In this document: piece by piece, positions 18,597 through 29,200 of the stretch
Numbering within the stretch: position 1 is the first letter of the stretch
Layout: the number at the start of each line of letters is the position of its first letter
DNA from: Methanotrichaceae archaeon
GTDB lineage: Archaea; Halobacteriota; Methanosarcinia; Methanotrichales; Methanotrichaceae
Direction: 5' to 3'
Assembly: GCA_016927055.1 (NCBI GenBank)
Contig: JAFGNK010000130.1
Location: 1-40,912, forward strand
Length of the DNA: 40,912 bases
Notes under the pieces: model-generated
What the model was told of the DNA's origin: nothing
Databases searched by the model: none
Seen by the model: only the letters and a program-made list of their open reading frames with translations
Position numbers and translations under genes: made by a program

Positions 18597-19091
18597 TCAC
18601 TGCTTTGTCGCCCTGAACTTCCATGACTCCAGTCCTAGCTTGATCATCTCACCGGTCACCGTATTCGTTCCCCAGTAGTCGTTCTCGTTGGTCCCGTACA
18701 TTGAAGAAGAACCATCCATGAAGCACTCGATTTTAATGGCCATGTAAACCCCGGAGCCCAGGGGATAGGTGCCCTCGAATGTAGCTCCGCTGTCTGTATA
18801 CTGGCCGGCAATGGAGCCGCTGCTGCTGCTGAGCACCGGTCCGGCGTCGCCGTTGTAGATGGTCCAGACATCGGGCTTGATCATTCCCGGCCTGGGCGCA
18901 TAAGGATCATTGGGATCTTCGGTGGTTGCCGCTACCAGCTCTGCCACCACATTACAGGTTCCAGGCAGGTCCTGGGCTGGACTGGCACAGGCCGGGCTAC
19001 TGCACAGAGAAGCTGCTATCAATGCCGCCAAGATCAAGTATCTGGAAAAGCTGGAAGCTGCAAAAAGACTGCATCTCTTCATCATAATCAA
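18597..19091 (-). CDS. Secreted hypothetical protein
   Basis: 164 aa with signal peptide (RYLILAALIAASLCSSPACASPAQDL); overlaps the upstream gene stop by 4 nt. Confidence 0.65.
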   Translation of the reverse strand: MIMMKRCSLFAASSFSRYLILAALIAASLCSSPACASPAQDLPGTCNVVAELVAATTEDPNDPYAPRPGMIKPDVWTIYNGDAGPVLSSSSGSIAGQYTDSGATFEGTYPLGSGVYMAIKIECFMDGSSSMYGTNENDYWGTNTVTGEMIKLGLESWKFRATKQ

Positions 19092-20281
19092 TTCCCTCCA
19101 ATTTTATCCAGGCCCTGGGCAAAATCGGCCAGGATGTCCTCTCCATCCTCGATTCCTACGGAGACCCTCACCAGACCGTCTGTTATTCCCATCTTCTCCC
19201 GCACCTCTTTGGGCATGACGGCGTGGGTCATGGAGGCGGGATGCTCCACTAGGGTATCCACACAGCCCAGGCTGACTGCCAGGCTGGCGAGCTTGAGATG
19301 GTTCATGAGCCTGCGGCCTGCCTCCACTCCTCCCAACACCTCAAAGGAGAGCATGCCGCCCCAGCCGCTCATCTGCTTTTTCGCCACAGCATGCTGGGGG
19401 TGGCTGCAAAGACCGGGATAGTTGACCTTTTCCACGGCGGGGTGCGCCTCCAAAAATCGGGCCAGCCGCAGGGCATTTTCGGCATGCCTTTCCATCCTCA
19501 GGTGCAGGGTCTTCAGCCCCCTCAGGCAGAGCCAGGCCTCATGCGTGCCCATGGTGCCGCCTGCTAAAAGGGCGGGGCGCTTCATGGCAGAGATCAGCTC
19601 CTTTTCGCCCACGGCCACCCCTCCCAAGAGATCGCCATGCCCGCCAATGTACTTGGTGCAACTCTCCACCACCACATCCGCCCCGAGGGCCAGGGGCCGC
19701 TGGAAGTAGGGGGTGGCAAAGGTGTTGTCCACAGCCAGCCGGGCTCCTGCCTCGTGGGCGATCTGGCTTATCTCGCCAATGTCGCTTACAGCCACGGTGG
19801 GATTGGCGGGCGACTCCAAGAAGACCAGCCTGGTGTTCTCTTGCAGCCCGCCCTCTACTTTCTCGGGGTCGGTAGTGTCCACGAAGCTGACCTCGATTCC
19901 GAATTTGGGGAGAAGAGAGGAGAAGAGCCCATAGGTTCCGCCGTAGATGACGTCTGCGGTGAGCAGGTGATCGCCCTTCTGGAGAGTGGCGAAGACGAGG
20001 GCTGCTTCTGCCGCCATGCCCGAGGAGAAGGAAAGGCCCGCCGGACCGCCCTCTAAAGAGCAGATCTTCTCGACGAAGGCGGCATGGGTGGGAGTGCCCG
20101 GCGGGGAGCGGACGTACCGGTAGCCCGGACCGCCGGAGAAGGCGGCAGCGGCCTGCTCGGCGCTATCGAACACGAATGTGGAGGTCTGGTAAATGGGGGT
20201 GGCGTGAGCGCCAAACGGATTGTGCCCTTCTCCGGCATGAACGCACCGGGTGGCAAAGCCCTTCTCTTTCTCGCTCTCCAT
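19088..20281 (-). CDS. Cystathionine gamma-synthase / methionine gamma-lyase family PLP enzyme
   Basis: 397 aa; TRCVHAGEGHNPFGAHATPIYQTSTFVF, SSGMAAEAA, DNTFATPYFQRPLALGADVVVESCTKYIGGHGDLLGG. Confidence 0.95.
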   Translation of the reverse strand: MESEKEKGFATRCVHAGEGHNPFGAHATPIYQTSTFVFDSAEQAAAAFSGGPGYRYVRSPPGTPTHAAFVEKICSLEGGPAGLSFSSGMAAEAALVFATLQKGDHLLTADVIYGGTYGLFSSLLPKFGIEVSFVDTTDPEKVEGGLQENTRLVFLESPANPTVAVSDIGEISQIAHEAGARLAVDNTFATPYFQRPLALGADVVVESCTKYIGGHGDLLGGVAVGEKELISAMKRPALLAGGTMGTHEAWLCLRGLKTLHLRMERHAENALRLARFLEAHPAVEKVNYPGLCSHPQHAVAKKQMSGWGGMLSFEVLGGVEAGRRLMNHLKLASLAVSLGCVDTLVEHPASMTHAVMPKEVREKMGITDGLVRVSVGIEDGEDILADFAQGLDKIGGN

Positions 20282-20505
20282 GACTATTCACCTGAAAGAT
20301 AAATGGGAACTGAAAAGAAATATAATTTGCCATTGGGGAAAGAAGGTTCGCTCGAGAGGAGGATGACTTTTCGGATATGGAAAAGGATACAAATAAGGTG
20401 CCAATTTTATGTGGCCGAAGCGTTTCTGCCATGGATATGGGGTGGGGACAGCAGAACCGGTAATTGCGTTTGATTATTATCGATATTGTATTTATTATTG
20501 CCAGC

Positions 20506-20639
20506 CAAATATTCTCAGTTGGGCCCGGCTGGTGACGTAGACATTTCCTTTCATTCCTGCTGTCTATTATTCCGGGATACCGCGCGCGGTAAAACGCGCG
20601 GGAGGAGCCGGGACCCCCTCAACGCCGGGGAGGCTTGGG
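20506..20639. repeat. Dispersed repeat copy 1: AAATATTCTCAGTTGGGCCCGGC block plus GC-rich hairpin block
   Basis: A block 20506-20530; B block 20569-20639 attccgggataCCGCGCGcggtaaaaCGCGCGGgaggagccgggaccccctcaacgccggggaggcttgg. Confidence 0.7.
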
Positions 20640-20795
20640 TAGATGGCGGTTGAACGGTTGATGGATTGTACGGGTTTTTGCTCTTCCGGTTTTCTGGGAT
20701 TGCGCTTCGAAGACGTTTCCTTTTTGTTTAGTGGTCATTTGCGAGCAAATGAGACCGACTGCTGGCAAGTGTACTCTTAATTTTTATAAATAATT

Positions 20796-20820
20796 AAATA
20801 TTCTCCAGTCGGGCCCCGGC
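20796..20820. repeat. Dispersed repeat copy 2 (A block only)
   Basis: aaatattctccagtcgggccccggc. Confidence 0.6.
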
Positions 20821-20953
20821 GAACTGGCGGCTCGCTCATGAACTGATGGCTGCTCTTGGAACCTGGCGGAGGGCGAAACAGGGACAAGCAAATTCAGGTT
20901 AGACTTGATTCCTGCAAAACCGGGCCTCTTGTCCAGTCTTAATCTCTCCAAAT

Positions 20954-23746
20954 CTACCTGAATTCAATTTCCTCAGACTCCACCCCGCCGATCTTTTCCA
21001 GCACCCTCCTGTGCATCTCCCTCTGCCTTTCCTGCCTCTCCCACGCCCCCGCCGCCGCCAGCTCGAAGGCCATGGGGCTGGGCGATGACGCCGCCTTTAT
21101 GACCACCTCGATCTCGCCGCTTGCCAGGCCCCGCAGCACCTCTTTGATGTTCTCGACCTCGAATCGGTCCTCGATGATCTCCCGAAAGCTCTCTTGCATC
21201 ACCGCAAACCCGTCCAGACTGCCCGCAAAGCCGATGAGCATGTCTGCGTCAAACTGCTGATGCCGGGCGCTCTTCTTTCGTCCCTTGTAGCTTTTCAGGA
21301 TCATGAAGGAGCGGGTGGCATTGATGCGAAAGACGCTCTTTAAAAGGCTCGTTTTCTGAAGGGCCCGGTAGAGGAGCAGCTCGCAGTTCTCCTCCCGGAT
21401 GGACCTTATGATGGCCGGCAAATTCACCTTGCCGGATGCTGGAAGGGAGAGCGCAAACCCTGAGTCGGCGGTGGTGATGCAGATGTCATCCATCCTCTGG
21501 CGAGCTAAAAGATAGGCCACCATGCGGGAGAATCCCTCGTTAAAGCGCAGCCCGTAGCCGGAGAGAATGTAGTAGATCCTCCGGCCGGTTTCAGGGTCGA
21601 GGCTTTCCTGCACCACTATTCTCCCGTTGGTGGAAACCCCATCCTCTCCCAAAAAGGCTATCTGCTGGCGGAAGATCTGGCAGATGGAGCGGGCGCTGTT
21701 CTCATCGATGGGATACTGCTGCTTGAGCCACCGTTTGACTGCAGCCCAGCCGTTCTGATCCTCCTGTCCATCCCGCCCCGCCTGGTCGTCCTTTCTTTCC
21801 TGTTCCTCTTTTTCCACCCAGCCCTCTCTCCCCTCTTGCCCCACATGGCTCTTAATCATCCAGAGCATGTCGCTTCTGAAGGAAAGAATGCTCCTGGCCA
21901 GGTCAAAAGATAACGGCAGCCTCTCTGAGGACCAGGTGGGGATATTCGCCCTGCCTGCAGAAGAGTCAACATAGATCTTGCCGCCCCGCCGGTAGCAAAA
22001 GGAATAGGAGCGCCCGCCAATGGAAAAGACGTCCTCCTTCTCCAGCTTTTCCATGTATCTCTCGTCCAGCTTTCCCACCCAGCGCCCCTCCCGGGTGAAC
22101 ACATCGCAGGTGAACTGATCCGGTATCATGCCCGAGTTGGTGTAGTAGATCATGCGGGAGCTGCCCCCCAGCTTTGTTATCATCCTCGTCTGGGGATCGT
22201 AGCGGATCTTGGGGTAGATGTACCTCTCCTGCATGCCTTCGTGGGTGGCAGAGAGATAGAGGACAGCGCTCATCAGCTCCTCCTCGCAGAGGCTTGTGTA
22301 GCAGTAGGACCTGTGCACTACACGCAGCACCTCGTCAATAGTCCAATCTCTTTCCAACGCCATGCCCAGGAGATGCTGACAGAGAGCGTCCAGCGCATTT
22401 CGGGGTATGTGAATTCTGTCCACAGCGCCCGCTTTTGCCCTCTCCAGCATCACAGCGCACTCCATCAGCTCCTCCCGGTTCAGGGCAATTATCCTGCCCA
22501 ATACCACCTGATCCAGGCTGTGGCCCCCTCTGCCGAAGCGCTGCAAGAGGGAGGATACGGATTTGGGCGAGCCGATCTGCAAGACGAGATCGATGTAGGG
22601 CATGTCGATACCCAGCTCCAGGGAAGAGGAGGAGCAAACCACCTTCAAGCGCCCCTGCTTGAGACGGCTCTCCGTGTCCAGCCTTCCCTCCCGGCCCATC
22701 GAGCCGTGGTGGCAGGCGGAGTTCCCGGCATTGTAAAGCTGAGGAAAGCGCTCCACCAAGCTGCTCAGCACCCGCTCCGCTCCGTTGCGGCTGTTGGTGA
22801 AGATGAGCGTGCTCCTGTGATCCTGGATAAGGCGATGGAGCAGCTCATAGAGCCGGTCGGCCAGCTCTTTTTGGCCAGCAACGATGAGATCGGGCACCGG
22901 GCAGAGCAGGCGCAGGTCGAAGCGACGAGAGAAGCGGCTGTCCACCACCTGCACCGGCCGAAAGTTTCCGGCGAGAAAGTCGGCCACTTCCAAGAGCGGC
23001 TCGACAGTGGCCGAGCAGCCGATACGGGTGAAGCTTCCTGATGCGGGATCGACTGGGTCTATTGCAGAGTGAGGTTCTCTCTTCAGCTCCTCCAACCGTT
23101 CCAGGCTGAGGGAGAGGTGCACGCCTCTCTTCGAGGCCGCCAGAGAATGGATCTCGTCCACAATGACCCAGCGCACCGTCTTCAGCTTCTCCCGAAAGCG
23201 CGGAGAGCTGAGGAGGATGGCCAGAGACTCAGGGGTGGTATTGAGGATGTGCGGAGTTTTCTTCAGCATGCGGGCCTTTTCCTGGGCAGAGACGTCCCCG
23301 TGCCGGATGGCATGCCTGATCTCCTGCACTTCTATCCCTCTCTGCCCGGCCAGAGCCTGCATCTCCTGCAAGGGCCGCTCCAGGTTTTTGTGAATATCAT
23401 TGGCCAGAGACTTGAGGGGCGAGATATAGAGGCAGTAGACGCTGTTTTCCAGCTCGCCTTTTGCAGCCATGACCAGGAGCTGGTTGATGATGGAGATGAA
23501 AGCGGAGAGGGTCTTGCCCGAGCCGGTAGGCGAGCAGATGAGCACGTTCTTGCCCTGCCCGATGAGGGGCACGGCCTGGCGCTGGGGAGGGGTGAAGAGG
23601 CTTTCCGCTCCGGGAAAGGAGGCAAGCCACCAGTCCCTCACGATGGGGTCGAAGAGAGAGAGGATGGCGGCGTCTTCTGGCGAGATCTCTTGTCCGGGAG
23701 GATCTGGGGTGACAGGGGACGGAGCAGCTTGATACGGATCGGCCAT
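20954..23746 (-). CDS. lhr: Lhr-family DEAD/DEAH-box ATP-dependent helicase
   Basis: 930 aa; CSPTGSGKTLSAF, VDEIHSLAASKRG, GCSATVEP, LIFTNSRNGAERV, SSLELGIDMPYIDLVLQIGSPKSVSSLLQRFGRGGH. Confidence 0.94.
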   Translation of the reverse strand: MADPYQAAPSPVTPDPPGQEISPEDAAILSLFDPIVRDWWLASFPGAESLFTPPQRQAVPLIGQGKNVLICSPTGSGKTLSAFISIINQLLVMAAKGELENSVYCLYISPLKSLANDIHKNLERPLQEMQALAGQRGIEVQEIRHAIRHGDVSAQEKARMLKKTPHILNTTPESLAILLSSPRFREKLKTVRWVIVDEIHSLAASKRGVHLSLSLERLEELKREPHSAIDPVDPASGSFTRIGCSATVEPLLEVADFLAGNFRPVQVVDSRFSRRFDLRLLCPVPDLIVAGQKELADRLYELLHRLIQDHRSTLIFTNSRNGAERVLSSLVERFPQLYNAGNSACHHGSMGREGRLDTESRLKQGRLKVVCSSSSLELGIDMPYIDLVLQIGSPKSVSSLLQRFGRGGHSLDQVVLGRIIALNREELMECAVMLERAKAGAVDRIHIPRNALDALCQHLLGMALERDWTIDEVLRVVHRSYCYTSLCEEELMSAVLYLSATHEGMQERYIYPKIRYDPQTRMITKLGGSSRMIYYTNSGMIPDQFTCDVFTREGRWVGKLDERYMEKLEKEDVFSIGGRSYSFCYRRGGKIYVDSSAGRANIPTWSSERLPLSFDLARSILSFRSDMLWMIKSHVGQEGREGWVEKEEQERKDDQAGRDGQEDQNGWAAVKRWLKQQYPIDENSARSICQIFRQQIAFLGEDGVSTNGRIVVQESLDPETGRRIYYILSGYGLRFNEGFSRMVAYLLARQRMDDICITTADSGFALSLPASGKVNLPAIIRSIREENCELLLYRALQKTSLLKSVFRINATRSFMILKSYKGRKKSARHQQFDADMLIGFAGSLDGFAVMQESFREIIEDRFEVENIKEVLRGLASGEIEVVIKAASSPSPMAFELAAAGAWERQERQREMHRRVLEKIGGVESEEIEFR

Positions 23747-23974
23747 TTGCGAAAGGGTTGGATGGGATGCGAAATAGATCTTTTGGCGGAATATGATCTA
23801 ATTAGAATCTCCCGTCGATAGTTTGTCTCTGTGCTTCCTCTGTGAACTATCGTGCTTCTGTGGTGAAAACGTCGTTAGACGGTGGTTATAGCCAAATGGC
23901 TACGAATGGCCACCACCGAGAATTGTATCATCTGCTACCCAAGCGGCAAGGCTAAAAATCATTTTATAATTCTC

Positions 23975-24312
23975 CAAATATTCCTCAGGCGGGTCCGGCC
24001 AGCCGTCGTCTTCCTCGTTGGTCTGCCGTTAGCGCTCCAAAGCTTTCACCGAATTGTTTTCTGAGGCTTGTTGAAGTATGGTAGCTCTTGATCTATTTGA
24101 CCTGCTTCGCAATGGGCGCCGCGTGCGAAAAAAACGCGCGGGCTTTGTGGGGGCGCTCTCACGCTGGGCAGGAATTATGAGATGATATTGCGGTTTAATG
24201 TGTGTGCTTCGGAGATGGTTGGATTTGTTCCTGCGAGATGTTCTTCCGGGGTGCCGCGCGCGGGTGTTACGCGCGGAAGGGAACGGGGAGCCCTCAACGC
24301 CGGGCAGGCTTG
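23975..24312. repeat. Dispersed repeat copies 3-4: A block plus two GC-rich hairpin blocks
   Basis: A block 23975-24000 (caaatattcctcaggcgggtccggcc); B blocks 24117-24171 (gcgCCGCGTGcgaaaaaaaCGCGCGGgc...) and 24243-24312 (cttccggggtgCCGCGCGcgggtgttaCGCGCGGaaggg...ccctcaacgccgggcaggcttgg). Confidence 0.7.
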
Positions 24313-24583
24313 GTTACTTGGTGGCGAGAGGATGACGGGATCAAAGGGATTTGTTCTAGACTCTTTGTGCGCTTTGCGATATTTATGGTTATTGTTTTAT
24401 CTGATTAATTAAATCATGAATTTCTGATGATAACAACGAAACCGCAAGGAGCTGTTATTTATGATCGCATACTATTTAAATAAGTTGGGACCAATTTACT
24501 TTTCAGGCAAAAAAAGCTATAAAAATTGAGCTGAGAGAAATCGAAGGAAAAACAATCGACGGAAAATATTTCAGGGATAATTG

Positions 24584-25735
24584 ATGAATCGAATTTCGGT
24601 TAGCGAGCCAGTTCTTAGCTGGGCGTTGGAGCGATCCAGCCGGAGATCCAGCATTGAGAAACGTTTTCCCAAGCTTGCCGAATGGCTTAGCGGCAGTAGC
24701 AAGCCTACATTGCATCAACTTGAGGCCCTGGCAAGAGCCACCTCGACGCCACTGGGATATTTCTTTCTTCCTGAACCTCCAAAAGAGCTGCTATCCATTC
24801 CTCATTTCCGTACCCTTGTTAGTGAGCGTCCCTGCCAACCCAGTCCCGACCTGCTTGAGACCGTCCAACTAATGGAGCGACGGCAGGCCTGGATGCGTGA
24901 GCATCTGATCGAGCAAGGCCACGAACCATTGGATTTTGTACATTCGGCACAACTGACGATCGGACCTGGGCAGCTTGCTGACGAGATGCGGCGGATGCTG
25001 GGCCTGGCAAAAGGATGGGCTGCCAATCAGCGCAGATGGACGGATGCATTGCGACATCTGCAAAGTAGGATTGAGGGGGCGGGTATTCTCCTGGCAGTAA
25101 GCGGCATCGTCGGCAATAATACACATCGCAAGCTAGATCCTGCAGAATTTCGAGGATTTGTTTTAGTGGATGAGTATGCACCGCTTGTTTTCGTCAATGG
25201 TGCGGATGGAAAGGCTGCACAGATGTTTACCCTGGCGCACGAACTGGCGCATATTTGGTTTGGCAGCAGTGCCGCTTTCGACTTGCGTGAGCTCCAACCT
25301 GCTGATGACGAAACGGAAAAGGCCTGTAACCGCGTTGCTGCCGAGTTTTTAGTCCCGGCGAGCCAGCTATTTGATTTTTGGCCTTCCGTCAGTCAAGAAC
25401 CGGAGCGCTTCCAGGCTACAGCTCGCCACTTCAAAGTGAGCAAACTCGTTGTTACCCGACGAGCGATGGATCTGGGTCTTATCACAAAAAGGGAGTTTCG
25501 AGATTTCTACCAAGATTATCAGGAAAAAGAGCGTCGTGCCTCTGCTCAAAGCCAGGGAGGCGGAGACTTTTACGCCACCCAGAATTTACGCATAGGTCGT
25601 CGCTTTGCCGAGGTCGTAGTACGTGCAGCCAGGGAAGGAAAGCTTCTCTACCGAGATGCGTATCAATTAACGGGGCTCTATGGGAAAACCTTTGAGCAAT
25701 ATGCGCATTCTCTTATAAATGGTAGGGCAACGTGA
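24584..25735 (+). CDS. Xre-like HTH + ImmA/IrrE (COG2856) Zn-metallopeptidase
   Basis: 383 aa from ATG; N-terminal HTH (FPKLAEWLSGSSKPTLHQLEALARATSTPLGYFFLPEPP), zincin motif TLAHELAHIWFG. Confidence 0.93.
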   Translation: MNRISVSEPVLSWALERSSRRSSIEKRFPKLAEWLSGSSKPTLHQLEALARATSTPLGYFFLPEPPKELLSIPHFRTLVSERPCQPSPDLLETVQLMERRQAWMREHLIEQGHEPLDFVHSAQLTIGPGQLADEMRRMLGLAKGWAANQRRWTDALRHLQSRIEGAGILLAVSGIVGNNTHRKLDPAEFRGFVLVDEYAPLVFVNGADGKAAQMFTLAHELAHIWFGSSAAFDLRELQPADDETEKACNRVAAEFLVPASQLFDFWPSVSQEPERFQATARHFKVSKLVVTRRAMDLGLITKREFRDFYQDYQEKERRASAQSQGGGDFYATQNLRIGRRFAEVVVRAAREGKLLYRDAYQLTGLYGKTFEQYAHSLINGRAT

Positions 25736-26232
25736 CCACCTCTCGAACCTACGTTCTCGATGCTAATGTGTTCATCGAGGCGGCCCGTCGCTACTACGCT
25801 TTCGACATTGCACCTCGTTTTTGGAAATTGCTGATTGACCAGGCCGACAATAGCTTCGTGCTGAGCATTGACCACGTCAAAGTCGAGCTTGAGAAAGGCA
25901 AGGACGAGCTAGCGAAATGGGCCAAAAACGACTTTCACGAATGCTTTATCTCGACGGAAGATGATGAGGTAATTGCGGCTTACCGTCGCATTATGATCTG
26001 GTCTCAAGGTCAGGCCCAGTTTACCGATGCAGCCAAAGCCGAATTTGCCAGCGTGGCGGATGGCTGGTTAGTTGCGTATGCGCTAGCCAAGGGATGCATC
26101 GTAGTCACGCTTGAGCAGTTTGATGCCAACATCAGACGCAGAGTTAAGGTCCCCAATGCATGTCAGGCATTTGGTGTCAAGTACGTTGACACATTTCAAA
26201 TGATGCGTGAGCTGGGAGTCAGGGTGGGCTGA
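25732..26232 (+). CDS. DUF4411 / PIN-like domain protein (putative toxin)
   Basis: 166 aa; YVLDANVFIEAARRYY, DHVKVELEKGKDEL, ASVADGWLVAYALAKGCIVVTLEQ: conserved acidic PIN positions; GTGA 4-nt overlap with the upstream gene. Confidence 0.88.
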   Translation: MTTSRTYVLDANVFIEAARRYYAFDIAPRFWKLLIDQADNSFVLSIDHVKVELEKGKDELAKWAKNDFHECFISTEDDEVIAAYRRIMIWSQGQAQFTDAAKAEFASVADGWLVAYALAKGCIVVTLEQFDANIRRRVKVPNACQAFGVKYVDTFQMMRELGVRVG

Positions 26233-26273
26233 AACGAAAAAACCGCAAGGCATTGGTGAGAAGGGAGATTTTG

Positions 26274-29200
26274 ATGATAGACGAAAATCAGCTAGATGAA
26301 TGGGTGCGTGGCCATGCTCGTGATGCGCAAGGATTGATTGTGGAACTCATCTATCGACTGGTTGCAGCATCATCTCCTGAACCAAAGAGAAGGCGCTTTC
26401 CGCTTGGTGATAGCATTGGACAATCTGGGCCAGATGGAATCCTTGATACTGATTTTGGTTTTCCTCCGTTTGTTCCCGAGGGGATTTCTTATTGGGAAAT
26501 CGGAACAGGAGTAAATGCTGGAAATAAAGCAACATCTGATTACTCAGATCTAACTGATAGAACTCCTGTAGAAGTGAGACTAGAATCAGCTTTCATTTTT
26601 GTAACACCCCTATCTGGAAGAAGAGATTGGCAGTACTCATGGAAGGAAAATGCGCAAGCTACCTGGATAAGAGAAAAACGCGAACGCAATGAATGGAAGG
26701 AAGTTTGTGTGATCGACGGGACCGTCTTGATCGACTGGCTGAGGCATTTCCCTGCGGTTGAACTGTGGCTCGCAAATGCGATGGGATTTCCTGCGCAGCA
26801 GATAGAATCAGTTGAGCAGCATTGGATTGACTTGAAAGAGATCGGTTCACCTCCGCCACTAATTCCAGATATATTTCTAGCAAATCGTGATGGTGCCCGC
26901 GCTAAACTTAAAGATCTATTTAACGGAATAACACTTCAGCTAAAATTGGACACGCACTTTCCCAGCCAAGTTGCTGATTTCATTGCGGCCCATATTGAAA
27001 GCTTAGATAGAGATGCCAAAATGGATTTGGCAGGTCGTTGTCTAATCATTTCATGCGCCGAAGCATGGAAAGCGATAATGAATCCACTCGTACCACATTT
27101 TTTAGTTGCTGACTTCGATCTCAACGATGACTCAGGAACAAAGCTACTTTCTGGGGCACAAAGAGCAGGTCATAAGGTTGTTTATAGAGGACTTCCTGGT
27201 GGCATTCCACACCCGAACAAAGCTTCTCTTCCGAATCCAAGGAGCAATCAGGTTAAAGAAGCTTTGGAAAAAGCAGGCTATAGTACAGAGAAGGCTCGAA
27301 CTATTGCTCAGAAGAGCGGAGGTAATTTAGGCGCTATGCTCAGGCTTCTCCATAACCTTTCGCTCATGCCGGAGTGGGCTCAAGGAACAGATGCATCTGA
27401 GCTTGCGATCGCAGAACTTCTTGGTGCTTGGAGTGATCAATCTGAAGCTGACAAGGCAGTAGCGGAGAAATTATCGGGAAAAGCCTATGGGGAGTGGATC
27501 AGGATAATGAGAGAAATTGCATTGCGTCCGGACACTCCCCTGAATCATCACAATGAAACCTGGAAAGTCATTTCACGCTATGAAGGATGGTATGCGCTTG
27601 GTCCTAATCTGTTTGATGACCACCTTAATTGTTTTAAAAAAATTGCTGTTGAAGCTCTGAGAGAACGCGATCCGCAATTTGAATTGCAATCGGACAAGCG
27701 GCTCATGGCTAGCATCTATGGCAAAGTTCTAGATAAATCTTATCCGTTGCGAAGAGGTTTAGCAGAAAGCCTCGCGCTAATTGGCAGTCATCCTGAAGCA
27801 CTGAAATCATGCTCTACTGGAAAGGCTAACGAAACCTCTGTTCTTGCCATACGTGAGATCCTATCTGATGCAGACTGGATCTTGTGGGCAAGCCTGAATG
27901 ACTTATTACCCCTTTTGGCAGAAGCTTCGCCTGATGAATTCCTTAAAGCTGTGGAAATGGCTTTAAATAGTGAAAATTGCCCGTTCGATGCGGTATTTGC
28001 GCAAGAGGGGTCAGGGATTCTTGGCCGCAATTATATGACGGGTCTGCTCTGGGCGCTGGAGACCCTTGCTTGGGATGCAGACTATCTTATTCGCGTGGTT
28101 GTCTTACTTAGTCAGCTTGCTGAAAAAGATCCCGGAGGAAATTGGGCAAATCGCCCGGCCAATTCTCTTTCAACGATTCTTTTACCCTGGTTCCCTCAAA
28201 CTTGCGCGCCGGTTCCTATGAGAAAAGCTGCAGTTAGCATACTTATCAAGGAGCATCCTGAGGTAGCATGGAATCTACTGCTAAGTCTTCTGCCACAGTC
28301 GCATCAGATTTCTCACGGGTCTCGCAAGCCAGCATGGAGGGAAATAATTCCCGATGATTGGTTTGAAAGAGCATCACCCCGAGAATATTATGAGCAAGTC
28401 GATATTTATGCCGAGTTGATAACAAGCGCTGCAATGAGCAACCTTTCCAAACTCGTTAGTCTTATCGATCGTTTGAACGACTTCCCACCTCAGGCACGAG
28501 ATCAGATTCTAGCTCACCTGGGCTCCGATGCTTTGATCTCAATGCCAGAAGCAAAGAGAATTCCTTTATGGACAGAGATCACAAATCTAATTATAAAGCA
28601 CAGAAAATTCGTTGATTCTAAATGGGCAATGAAAGCCGATGAAGTGGATAAAATCTCCAAAATTGCCGAAAAGCTAGAACCTAAATCACCTATTTACCGT
28701 CATCGGCGTCTCTTTAGCGAGCGTGATTTCGATCTTTATGAAAAAATAGGTGATCATGAGGAGCTAATTAAAGCACTTGATGATCGAAGACAGAAGGCGG
28801 TAGTTGAAATATCTGAATTAGAGGGCATGGACGCGGTTCTGGAATTCGCAAAAGCAGTCGAATCACCTTGGCGTGTAGGCTTTGCCTTAGGAGTCAGCGC
28901 CCAAATTGAGGCTGAACCATTTATTTTTCCATCATTGCTAGATTCGGAAGACAAGTCCCAAATGCAATTCGTTGGTGGTTTTGTCCGGGGACGATTTTTG
29001 TCTCGCCAATGGCAATGGGTTGATGAGATTGACACAAATGCATGGACAACGTCACAAAAGGGACAGTTTTTGGCATTCCTGCCATTTATCTCTGATACTT
29101 GGAAACTGTTGCCTCAGCTCTTGCGAGAAGATGAGTCACCGTACTGGTCTAAGACAAACGTAAATCCAGATGGAGGCGATCAGAACCTCGAAATGGCTAT

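Noticed and set aside
20569-20639. tRNA or rRNA-like gene in the GC-rich block
   Set aside because: Only a short stem-loop; no cloverleaf or rRNA-like sequence recognised
22241-23041. 266-aa plus-strand ORF (and 23069-23821)
   Set aside because: Antisense to the Lhr helicase gene; GC-driven spurious frames
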